DNA of 64,000 bases from Tubiluchus corallicola (lineage: Eukaryota; Priapulida; Priapulimorpha; Priapulimorphida; Tubiluchidae). A program made the position numbers and the translations under genes. The stretch spans positions 47,501-111,500 of the forward strand of contig JAQGDQ010000571.1 of assembly GCA_030141605.1 (NCBI GenBank), read 5' to 3'. Below the pieces are notes generated by a model that had not been told where the DNA came from, searched no databases, and saw nothing but the letters and a program-made list of their open reading frames with translations. Shown piece after piece: positions 1-12,700 of this stretch (position 1 is its first letter; each line of letters starts with the position of its first letter).

Positions 1-684
1 CCAAGTGGTTAAAACCAGTCTAGAGCAATTTTAAATAAGGATTTGTTGCAAATGGCTTCCTTGAGCAAGAAACCAATCCTTAGGAGAATAATAGTGTGGC
101 TGCAGGTGTTTGCATTTTCTGGAAAGTTTCTTTCACTTAAAGACCTATATAACTCCAACAGACCTTGAAGTTTTTTAATGCATTATTATGATTACACAGA
201 GAATTCATAGTTATCCTCACACAAAAGAAACTTATAGAATACATATTTTTTCTCGCGAATTTCAAATACGTGCAATGCCGTAAAGATCGCCTCGTTTTGC
301 ATCTTTAGTCGAAAGATCAAGAATGACGTACCTAGTGCAGAAAGTGTCTTTGGTTACCGATGTTTTTTACCGATCTTAGATTACGTCATTACGTACTCAT
401 TACGTCATTTGTCTCGCGCAATGAAATATGGCGGTTCTTGAAATTTAATACCGCGAACAACGAAGTGATAAAAATCAAAAGAAACACGTTTTACAGTAAG
501 TTTATAATAAAATAAATTAAATATTCGTATTGAGATTAGGATTTTAAGTTATAAAGGCTTATATTATTGTGAGGGCTTTGTTTGACTTTTTACTTGCGTC
601 ACACACTAACATAACACATTATTAGTTTTGTTGCCATAGTCAAGTCAGTACTGCCATGTTACACCATGTTTTAATTAACCACAG
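1..684. other. Upstream non-coding stretch (probable POMGNT1 intron)
   Basis: I see no coding exon here. The stretch should be intron, because the first recognisable exon at 685 begins in phase 0 in the middle of the POMGNT1 stem domain. The preceding coding exons (cytoplasmic tail, membrane anchor, start of stem) must lie before the window. Confidence 0.5.
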
Positions 685-798
685 GGTAGTGTTATGGCAC
701 AGCGAACATTTGATACCTACTCGGCACACGAAGACGAAGCAATGGTGCTCTTTCTCAACATGGTGTCTAGCGGACGGATCCTCATCTTTGCCATCAAG
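685..798 (+). CDS. POMGNT1: POMGNT1 exon a (stem domain)
   Basis: The exon starts after ..CCACAG and ends before GTAACA, phase 0 at both ends, 38 codons. It encodes [20 protein letters not shown] and continues to GRILIFAIK, matching the conserved ILEI/PANDER-like stem domain. It has no ATG-started frame of its own, so simple ORF calling misses it; a longer spurious antisense frame overlaps it. Confidence 0.93.
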
Positions 799-3700
799 GT
801 AACAACTAAAACTTAACTGTTTAAGTTCATGATAAACCAAAGCATCACTTAGCGTCTGTGACCAGTGTCTGGAAGCGAGAAAAAGTGAATCTGTTGTCAG
901 TAGGTGATAAAATTGAAGGACAAGAAAGGGGATACCTGAAAAGTAGGTTTCAGACAAATCGCCTTGAAAAATTATATTACTTCATAGCAATTTTATGCAT
1001 ATATCATAATCGCATTAAAGAAATTTTTGTTTGTTTTCATTTTAAATCTCCAGCAATACTGTCCCGACGGCGCCATTACATGACGTCACTACGCAAATGT
1101 AAATCAGGGAAACAAAAGGCAATTTTAAATTATGTATTACTTAACATTTCACTTACCTGTTGGAAAGACTTATGTAACTAGATTAATAATTTAAAATGTT
1201 CGTGCCAATTGATAAAATGTCACTGACTCACCCTGCAGGGTGCGCCACTCACTAGCCAAAAACGTATTTTTAATCTTATTGACAAGATACAGTATTCTAA
1301 AATTTTACTTACTTACTAATGTGTGTGGTACGAATGCTCTGATTATTTTTTTAAATTTCACCAAATGTTATCTAAACTTATTTGAAATAACCTACCATTT
1401 AAATGGCTGCGCTTAACGGTCATTTGCGGCAGTTTAAATTCACAAGCTTATTAAGCATTACTGCCGATGCAAGCCCTGTATGCAAAAATTCAGTATGTAA
1501 GTGGTATAAAATTTCAAGACAAATGTTTTATGTAAGTGGAGGATTTTCAAGTGCTTTGAAGATTTTCACCACCAACGTTTTGCATGTATTGCTTGAATAT
1601 ACGGGTCCGACTTGCGTACAATTCATCTTACGAACCAATCAGCCGAAATTGATTGTGGTCATAAGTAGACGATTACCCATACTACGCTAAAGATAACGTT
1701 GAATAGTATAAGTGTCCCAGTCTTTTTTGTAAGATACAGCTGCTTGAAATATCTTAAACGGTGTGAATCAGTAAATAGTTGTTTTCCACTGGTTAGCAGT
1801 AATGTTTTAGATTTTTTTTCAATGCACATTTTTCATGGTTTGTTTTTTAGGTTTTTGTTTCGCGTTACTATAGGTTTTACACGTCAAATGTAGACACAGA
1901 AAGTTCAAATGTGACTTAGGAAAGTCAAATGTAGATGCGTTACTTTGAATAAATCGGTAATTTACTCATTTAAGTGCAAATTACAAAAAGATAAACCAAA
2001 GATAGTCATAACCTCTTTCATAACTTTGAAAAATGTGTTGTTATCCTCAAACTAAATCTTTGATAAACCATAACGTTGGCAGAAAAGAGTAAGTCGGTTC
2101 CCACTTCCCAATGAACAGAATCACTAATTAGTTTTTTAAGTAATGCATTAGTACTGCATTAATGAATTAGTTTCTCTCAAGAAACATTGTTTATTTTAAG
2201 AATGTATTGTTTTCTTTAACAGATCCAGTGGCGTGTAAAGTTTGTAGAATATTAGTGAACTATTAGTAGACCTATAAAGTTATTATTTTCACAGTCTTAA
2301 GAGCAAGTATTATTTGAAATTAAAGAAGATCATATTTAACATCCTTGAGTTTTACCATCTATCCACATTTGAAATACGAATGTCACATTTGACTTGACAT
2401 GTGTCTACATTTGACTTACCAAAAACGCTTTAGATTTGTTGAAAATCATTGTTAACACGTTTGAACTACCTAAGTCTACCTTTGAATTACCAAGACACAT
2501 TTGAATTACCTAAATCTACATTTGACTTAACGTAGGTCTACATTTGACATGTAAAATCTATAAACTATCGCATAACTATCAATTATCGTATATCTTATTT
2601 TTTTGTACAGTATGAACGTATGTTCTGATAATTATGGTATAGCGACAACACTACTCAGCCATTAATATGCTGATTTGGTAGAAAATACGATACTTCTTAG
2701 CCTCTAATATGATAATTAATATCATACAAAAAATGGCAACCCTAGCCCCAAGAGTTAGACAAAGCAAAACTTGGGTGCATCCTCGCTGAAACAACAATAT
2801 TATAATAATTATTGCATTTTACATTTTAAATTGAAGTATATTGAATGTACAGAGAAATCACAAAACTCTTGGCCCGGTGTGCGATAAAAAAAAACTACCA
2901 GTATGATTAGATGGAATCAGAAGTATTTTTGTTGTCGACCGATTCGAAATCATAAATCCATGTTTTCTACAGGAAGGGGCTTGTTATTTGTCTCAGTAGC
3001 TGTTAGGACTCTTTGCTGATACAGTAGGCTCACGATTAATAGGTTCAGTCGGTTAATTGGGTCGAAACACTTCGGTCCCAAAGTGAGTCTATTAAGCGGC
3101 GCCTTCTTGTACTAGTAAAACCACGAAAAGACTATGGAACAGTAACATGAAATCTGTATCGTTTTACGAAGTTCTGCTCTTTAATAATTGATAAATAGTT
3201 TTCCTCCATTTGGCACAGCACTTGGGCGTTTTATTGTTTTTGCCTTTAATAATTGATCTAGTTATTAAGAAAACTGTCAGCATAGATAAAGCTTGCTAAC
3301 AGCATTTAGAAATGATGCAACAAGACGGCGTAGCATTTTAGCTACGAATACTAAATGTTAGGTTCCACTTTTCAAATGTCAGAATTTATTGCACACATTT
3401 TTTACTAAAATGACTGACAGTATATGAGTGCTAGTTGACAGCGTCAGTTACAGTGACGACATTATGTTATTGTTGGTGACGGGATACAATGGACAGACTT
3501 TTTTCTTTTTTCATTACTTTTAAAGAGAAGTGAGTGCTATTCCTTCTTCTTCTTTTGTTACTCTAAACATCTATTGTAGACATTGGACCTCTGTTCTTTA
3601 GACTCGTAGTTAAGGTAGTTGGGTGCTGCTTCAGAAAATTTTTTGCTTGTTTTAATACTGTGTAAAACGAAACAAACATATGTAATTTGTGTGCTTGCAT

Positions 3701-6700
3701 AGCAAAATCGTCCATAAGTCGGCAAATAAGTTTTTCTAGTTATTTACCTATCCTAAATCTCCATTTCATGAGGATTATTTTGATACCAAGTTCATCACTC
3801 TATGTTATTATTAAGCTGAGATAATCTACATTAAGTTTGAGGTGCAGGCTATACACTGAAAAATGTAACGTTGTGAAAGGCGGTGTTAAAGTTAGCCATT
3901 GTTTTTTGTCACGTTTCTACAAAAACACTTAGCAACCGCACAGCTATTGGTTGCTACAGACTTTGCAAGAACACATTGATGTTATGTTTAAATCCAGTAG
4001 ACGGCTCTTCCTGACAAAGAACCGAGCTTGCCAAAAGAAAAAACCTGAAGGAAAATGATTGCTTCCACGAGCTACTATAGGAGAGTTTGAAAATACAAGT
4101 TTTTTACAATTGCATTACTAGTTTCTAATCAGAAAAGTGTGAAGGGGTAATAAAATTAGATTTTTAGTGTTTTTAAATATTTTCGTGATAATTTGATACT
4201 AGAATATAAAAATCCAATATGTTTAGCTTTTGTTTTTATAAAAAAGTAAAAAAATTATATTTGATCAAATGGTGCATTCTACTTTGAAGCGTCATAATGC
4301 AGTTTTAAGCATGCCAACTTATGGACAGTTTTGGTTTGCAATCGCACATTTTATTATCTGACATTGTTTTCACAGGACGAGGGAACATTTCAAATGAAGC
4401 AGGCCGCTCGAGATCTCCTCAAACAACTTGGCAGCGATAAGGCCGCCACTCTGGGCTGGAGAGACATGTGGGCCATGGTTACGAGGAAAGACGGTAAGCC
4501 TGACTGGGCAATGTAAGGTTCATTTCGCAGTGAGGATGCGCAGCAAAATTCCTCGAGGAGAAATTCCTTGTGGCAATTCTTCACGAAAATGGAACGTGTT
4601 TTCAATGGGCTCATTTCTTAGTGCGATTCCTTTGTGAGCAATTCTGCTGTCAACTAGAAGCTGTGCGTCCTCCTCGTGACGAATTTTGCCGTATGATAGA
4701 AATACTGCGTGTTCCATTTTTGTGAGGAATCGTCATTAATTTCAGTCTTAAATTTAACTACTTACTTCTTTCTTATTTAACTAACTCCCCCCCCCCAAAC
4801 AATTAGCACATTTCAGCATAAAATTTTAAGATTTAATCTCTCTTTTAACGGACTGGAGATTTTATGTTTTATTAATGCAACATCAACGGCTATCTTTGTG
4901 AAAAAGAAAAATAGTGCCCGCATATATTTATTTTATATATGTATATTTTCGAGTTATGAAGTGGAACTTCACTAAAAAACAAATAGGTCTGACAGTATAT
5001 TAACCAACAAGATTAATTGTACTTTGTATGTAAGAAATACAGCTAGTATGACTTATAACTGTAAACATTGTTATACAGTATAAAAATAGCTGTAGCTAAC
5101 TGGACAGTTTCACTGTGATATGAATTTTCTTGCTGCACTGGATTTCGAGAAAAATTCGGAAATTGTCTAAATGTTTTCTGATTTCCTGATCGCAGTTCCT
5201 TGAATCATTTGCTTTGCGTTCTGTTGGAAAATGGGCCTAGCTAGCTTGCAGTCATCCTTGCTGTTGTCAGAAAGCGACAAGTAGTAGTCAAGATGACGAC
5301 AATGAAGTCTATAGACAATGAAGCGATCAGCTGCGTTTTGATGACGCGCCCATTGCCAGTAGAACCCATTCCATTTACGAAATTACAAACTTTGTAAGAG
5401 TAACAACCCAAACTTGGAACAACTTGTCCAGTTTCTGCAGAACCAATATTGCAAAGCATTTCATTAGCCATAGCAGACTTAAACTTTGGAACTCACTACC
5501 ACCCAATGTTTTTTTTATTATGAGTTTATTGCGTATAAAAATATACAGTTTACAAAGATAAAGATGTTAGTAAAACAGGTAATGCGATGTTAGTAAAGTA
5601 ACATATCTACAGACATTCAACTTTATAATAACCACACATTGTAGTTCCCTTGTAATTATATCACAGTATACAGTGTTGTAAGACGCTATAATAGATATTT
5701 TAAAACGTAATCTTTAAATGAGTTCTTAACCTTTAATTTTACATTTTAGATCTACAGTACAACCATATTTAAATCGCAAATTTATTTGACTGTTATTTAC
5801 ATAATAGCATAGCTTTGGAATTCTCAATTTGCAAGACTTTGCAATTTTTCTCACAAAGTTTAATTTTCGACTATCTGTTAAATAATTCGCAGGCATTGTG
5901 CCACAAAAATACATTAATAACAATTTGACGCTTTCATTTTGTCTAAAACCAGATATTTTTCTATAAGCAGTGTTCCATTTTACCCTAACGGCATTAACTT
6001 CATTGTTTGATATACCCCCAATTTCGCCTCCGTGTAATAAAATGGGTAGACAATATTTATTGATCAGAGTTTTAGCTACTATGTCATTACGATTATGGCC
6101 CATACTTGAGAGAATGTAAAGTACCAGTGTAACATTTACCGCTTTAAAACGTCAGTTAAACGATATCTGTTTGCTTCTCATATAAACTAGTCTTGATAAC
6201 CACCTACTGTTCCTGTGTGACACAACAGTCACAACTTTGTGTTCTTTTTGAGTAGAATCCAGAGTGCTTCGTCGTCTCATGAGCCGAATCTCCACAAGCC
6301 ACTCTTCCTACCCTTTTGAACATTCTTTTATCCATCACTTCTATCCTTACTTTGCACAACTCTTTTTTTTAAATTGCCTAAAACCCTCCGTTTTTTTTGT
6401 TCTTTTTTCTCATTATTTGGACGTGTTTATAATGGTGCAAGCAGCTTTACTTCTGGTTCTTGCCATTTATTATATGCACGCTGTCATATAATCATTATTA
6501 ATATTTATTTTTTCCCAGTGTTTATTGATATTGTATTTGTATTTACACTTCCAAATAAATTTATTATTATTATTATTATGGTCAGAAATTTCCCCTCTCT
6601 GACTCACTTTTAAAGACAACTGGGCAACGTTTATTTTAAAGGTAGTAAGCCACCACCTCATTTTGCTGCTGGTTCTAGCTTTGGGCAAGCTCACATGGTA

Positions 6701-9700
6701 CGGATGAAAATGAATTGCAGTTTGCTGAAAGCTCGCGTGTGTTCTAATTTCATTGCCCCTTCTCCACAGCGCTTTTGTGGTGCTCCCTATAAAGATCCCA
6801 ACCATTCTCTTATGCCCCGTCCACTTTACCAACAAATCTGCACTCAGTGTATATTTCCTTTTTTATGCAATGTAAATTAAATCTATATATATATAAATCA
6901 GAATTATATCCAAATATTACTATGTGGCAATATCTTACTTTCTTCTGACTCTAACTGATGCTATAGTATCTGCTGTCATATCATTTATTATACAAAGTAG
7001 GCGCTTTAATTAATAACACTAAATCTAAAGTATTCTATTAAGTTCTGTCAATCCAAATTTATGGTGCACGTTATTTATGCTTTTGTGTTTTCGTGTTACC
7101 AACACCTTATTTCTAGTTTGTGTCAGCCAGATTATCGCTCATTTTATTGTTGCATTAACATAAAACAGATCACAATCAATTTGTCCCATCCTTCTACTCA
7201 CATCTTACTCAACAAGTAGCGTAACCGTTTCAGCTTCATTGCTCTGACACGACAAAAACATTTGCAATTGTTGTGGCATGATAAAAACAATTGCAATTGT
7301 TGTGACATGATAAAAACATTTGCAATTGTTGTGACATGATAAAAACGTTTGCAATTGTTGTGACATGATAAAAACATTTGCAATTGTTGTGACATGATAA
7401 AAACATTTGTAATTCTTTGACATGACAAAAACATTTGCAATTGTTGTGACATGACAAAAACATTTGCAATTGTTGTGACATGACAAAAACATTTGCAATT
7501 GTTGTGACATGATAAAAACATTTGCAATTGTTGTGACATGATAAAAACATTTGCAATTGTTGTGACATGATAAAAACATTTGCAATTGTTGTGACATGAT
7601 AAAAACATTTGCAATTGTTGTGACATGATAAAAACATTTGCAATTGCTGTGATATGATAAAAACATTTGCATTTGTTGTGACATGATAAAAACATTTACA
7701 ATTGTTGTGACATGATAAAAACATTTACAATTGTTGTTTAACGTGATTTAGCACTTTAAGCTGTTTAAGAACTGAATTCAGTATAAACGTTTATCTTGGC
7801 AGATTTTAATTGGTTTTGATTTTAGGTCTGAAATTTGATGAGGATATAAATAAATCCCCGGAGTTCAATAGCTGGGGTGCGCCACTTACAATCAAAACTC
7901 AAATCACTCTTGTACCTTTAAAAGGTCAGTGACTCCCTTGCAATTTTTAACCAGAATTATTTAATTTCAATTATTCCTCATTAAAATCATTACGTGTTTT
8001 TAGTATGTAAGGAAGTTTTACAGCTGCTGAATGCAAATGCGATTAACCTTTTTTTTAAAATCACTCTTGTACCTTTAAAAGGTGAGTGACTCTTGTAATT
8101 TTTAACCAGAATTATTTAATTTAAAATTTTCCCAACTAAAATCATTACATGTGTTTTTAGTATATAAGGAAGTTTTACGGCTGCTGAATGTGATTAAGTT
8201 TTTTTAATGAGTAAATGTTAATAATCGTCCATGCTTTTTGCGGGAAATATATAGTTTTTTTATATAAACTCTGATTAAACTGAAAATGCAAAATCATGTA
8301 GGAAGTTAATCATATTTCACATAAAATGTTAGAAGGATTTGGTAATAAAGGTGTGATAAGCAGCTTGTGTGATTAGTAAAATCACTGTAAACTTTCGATC
8401 ATTTCATTCCTGGGCACTTGGATGCTCAAGAAAACACTCTTTATAAATAAATTTTAAGAAATTTGTCTTGAAATTTTAGATCACTCACAAGCCGTCTTAT
8501 TGTATGCAGGGCTTGCATTAGCGATAATGCTGTTAACAACACGTTTAATCTTCTGTGATTATCGTTACGTGCAGCCATTTTAATGGCAAGTTGTTTGGTA
8601 CAAGTTTAGGTAACATTGCGTAAAGTTTGAAAAAATAAACAGAGTATGCGCAACACACTCTTCACTAACTAAACAAAAGTTTAAATTACTTTATAAGGTC
8701 AATGTGAACAATAATGTATATTTTGCTGAATCAGTAGTTCACACTGCGATAACGATGCAGTGTCATTTTACCTGGTCGCGCGAATATTGTAATTATCAAG
8801 AATTTACATTTTCAATTATGTAAGTCATTATATCATTGATTCACTACATTTCATTCATTACATCATTCCATTTTAAGCACTAATGTTTTTTTTATCACAT
8901 GATTCACTTTAAATTTTCCCATTATTTCCATTACTTTTTTTTCTATCACTGTGTGGGACAATCTAACAAGCCCTGCTTTTTGATTGCCCACAACACATTT
9001 ACCTTCGTATATAGGTGAACAGTGTTTGAGGCTTTTCCTGTGGAGTATTTCTTATTGGTATTATGTTCATTGTAGGCCCTTTCACTAGATATTGTACATG
9101 AAACTATTGTAAATGTGTAAGGTGAAATAAATGACTTATGTATTAAAGTCTTTCAAACAGCTAAGGATTGTTGTAAGTAATATGAAGTTTGCGTGGAAAG
9201 TGTTTTGAGACATACTTTGAAATTCTCTTTTCTTACCCTTTAAGTTTCTAAGCCACACAAACAGGTATTTTCTCCTTTTGGTGATTCCTAAGTATGTCTT
9301 GTGTTTGATTTTAGAAAGCGAATGTTCGTGGCCGGTTAGCGAGGAGAACGAGCGACGAAAAGCTTTCTGTGACAAAATTGAAGGTTACGGCTCGGTGTGC
9401 AGTTGTGCAAATCCGGCTCCGCTCACATTCCACGTTCCGCGTGTAAGTTATTCATTCTACAGGGTGTCCCGTGATTACTGTTTAGCTTTATTATTATTAC
9501 TATTCATTTGTAAATTGCTGTACAATTTTCAATTTGTGAGTACCATAGAAAGATAAGAATATTTTTCTCATTTTTATACTTACTGTTTTTTATTATATTT
9601 TATACTTACTGTTTTACAGTTTAGGGTCATGTTGTATGCGGTGGCCATTGTTACTGATTCTATGCAGTGGTCATTGTTACTGATTGTACGCGGTGGTCAT

Positions 9701-12700
9701 TGTTACTGATTGTGCGCAGTGGTCATTGTTACTGATTGTGTGCGGTGGTCATTGTTACTGATTGTATGCGGTGGCCATTGTTACTGATTGTATGCGGTGG
9801 TCATTGCTACTGATTGTAGGCGGTGGTCATTGTTACTGATTGTATGCGGTGGCCATTGTTACTCATTGTGTGCTGAGGTCATTGTTACTGATTATATGCT
9901 GTGGTCATTGTTGCTGATTGTATGTGGTGGCCATTGTTACTGATTGTACTCAGTGGTCATTGTTAATGTTTTTACTTGCTTTGCCTGTTTCAGATACCAG
10001 TGAGCCGGGTAAGCGATGTTCCTGTAATTGTGATAGCCAGTAACAGACCTCATTACCTATACAGGTACGCTATATAGGATCTTAATAGTTGTTTACCTCT
10101 GTCGTATTCTGTATCCGTGAGGTTTGTTTTATGCAAAGAGTCTTATATGATTTTTTTACCGTAAAACTACTGTGATAATATGTATGTTTTAAGTAATAAT
10201 CTATAATCATAGTTAACAAGCGCAATTTTTACGTCTCGATCAGTCGATATGTCGTTAATGACACTATGGTTAGCATGCGAGCCTATCCTTCTGATCATGG
10301 CTGATCAGAATTCGATCAGATGGGAATATGTCTGTCTGATCAAGATTCTAAAGGAAGTCTTCTGCAAATGAATTTTGCTTGAACAGTGAACACTTGCAGT
10401 AAACCATGTGTATAATTACAGATTATTATATACAGCTTAGCAGAAAGTGTTTAAAAACGTGTGCTTGGATACTAAAACTGTCCATAAGTCGGCATAGTTG
10501 AAACCACGTTATGATGCTTCAAAGTAGAATAGACCAAACATTGGATCAAATTTAAATTTGTTGCTTTTTTATAAAAACAAATGCTAAATTTATTGGACTT
10601 TAATATTCTATCACCATATTGTCAGGAAACTGTACAAGAAATACTAAATTTTATAGCCCCATATCCACTTTTCTGGCTAGGAACTAGTACTGCAATTGTA
10701 AAAAAGTTGTAACTCCGGTAGTAGCTCGTGCAAGCCATCATTTTGCTTCGGGTTTTTTCTGTTGCCAAGCCCAGATCTTTGTCAAGAACAACTATCTACT
10801 GGATGAAAAATAACTTCCATGTGCTCTTGCAAAGTCCACAGCAACCAACATTTGTGCGGTTGCTAAGTGTTTTGTAGAAACGGGACAAAAAACAATATCT
10901 GACTTTAACTTTCTCAAGATTATGTTTTCTAGTGTGTAGCCCGCACCTCAACTTCAATGTGGATTATCTCAACTTAGTAATAACATAGGGCGATGGACTT
11001 GGTATCAAAATGATCCTCGTGAAATGGAGATTCAGGATATGTGAATAACTAGAAAAGCTTAATTGCCAACTTACAGACGATTTTGCTATGCAAGCTATTT
11101 TTGGATTCTGTCAGGTAAATGTAGATTTTCGTTCTTTCCAGAATGTTACAGTCACTTTTGAAATCAGAGGGGGTAACTCCGCACATGATAACAGTATTCA
11201 TAGATGGATATTTTGAAGAACCGCTGGAAATAGCGAAATTATTCGGGTTACGAGGAATCCAGGTAAGAGAATTTGCTTTCTCCTTGGTTTAAGCATACTG
11301 GAGGCCGGGATCCCATTCAAGGAGAAAATTCATTTTTTTTGCTTCTTGCAGTCAGCATCTTGGTGTAAATATACCTGTAGTTAATTATTAATTAATGTTG
11401 TGAAAATCTGAACAAAAAATGTTGAGCAAAAGATGCAGAAGTACAAGGTTCTTAAGCATAAAAGTACTCAAACATCAAATACATTTAGTAAAATCTCAAT
11501 TGATTCTAGCTGAAAGTTAAGCATTCCTGTGCCTGATCAGTGCTTTGTAAGGTGCTTAACTTTTTAAGCTTCTTGAATATAAAATTTGTTTGTAACTTTG
11601 AACTCCCTAGTTTATTAGTACTATTTTTCCGTGTTTTTGTGACTCATATAGGGTGATTCATAATGTTTTGCTAGGGGGTATAAAAACAAAGAATAATAGT
11701 ACGGAGCAATTTATTAAATCAAAGTGTTGTTCAAACAGTTGCGAATCTTTTTGAACTTTAGTGTGAATATCTCATACGTTTCACACAAGCAGCGACTCTA
11801 TGGATTGAATACATCTTGAAGATTTCTCACAAACTTTCCTGTTGAATACTGATCAATGGTGTTTTTTTAACATCTTTACGTACAATCTGTCTAGGATAGC
11901 TCCAGTCCGTTGGCGGGGTTGAGGTTCGATGAATTTTCAAGCCATTCAGTTCAATCGAAATAGAGTTTTCAGGCTACTGCAGGGCCGGTAAAAGGGCAAG
12001 GTTGCCTAGGCGGTTGCCTAGGGCCTCGCACTTTGACCCTGATAATGTTTTTATGTGTCATGTCTGCTCACAGTTTACAGCGCAATACATTGTGAATGAT
12101 TTCGCCTCAAGGAAAGCCCAAAAAGTTAACTTTTCACAATGAAGTAGAATACTTCAGTATTATCACTTATATGTTTTTGGAATTCAATGTACACAGTTTA
12201 GTGGGCACTAAGCAACTGTATTAAAAATTCTAAATGTGAGTGAATAATATTTTTACATTTTAGCTAGGAAATACGCTTAAATTGCCTTAAAATTCAAAGA
12301 ATTTTACTTTATTTTTCAAAATTTCTCCACAGCGTCATCCCCCTAACCCCCCACTAGGGGCTCTGTCCTGGACTCCATTGGGAACTTTGCCACCAAACCC
12401 CCTCGCCTAGGGCCTTGCATTTGCTCTCACTGGCCCTGGGTCACTGATCCAAGTAAGCTCCTCAAGATTGGTGACTGTGCGAGAAATGCGAGGCTTTCAT
12501 ACTAAACTTTGAAGGCATGACAGACTTTCTGTTGTTTCGGCAAGCCTTTGATGTAATAAATTACTCGTTGTATCTGTATCCCCAAGCAAGAATTTTTGTA
12601 GCACCCTGTACTATGTAGCTTGTTTTAATATTCCAGCACACTCCGATAGGGATAAAGAATGCTCGCATATCACAACACTACAAAGCTAGTCTCACTGCAA

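Noticed and set aside
640-957. 105-codon antisense frame
   Set aside because: It is the reverse strand of POMGNT1 exon a plus intron and shows no domain.
7198-7724. Three overlapping antisense frames of about 160 codons (repeated [18 protein letters not shown])
   Set aside because: They are the 29-bp minisatellite read in three frames; the period explains the open frames fully.
7245-7737. CRISPR-like regular array
   Set aside because: The units are contiguous, without unique spacers, in a eukaryotic intron; the same holds for the arrays at 9637, 18545 and 44345.
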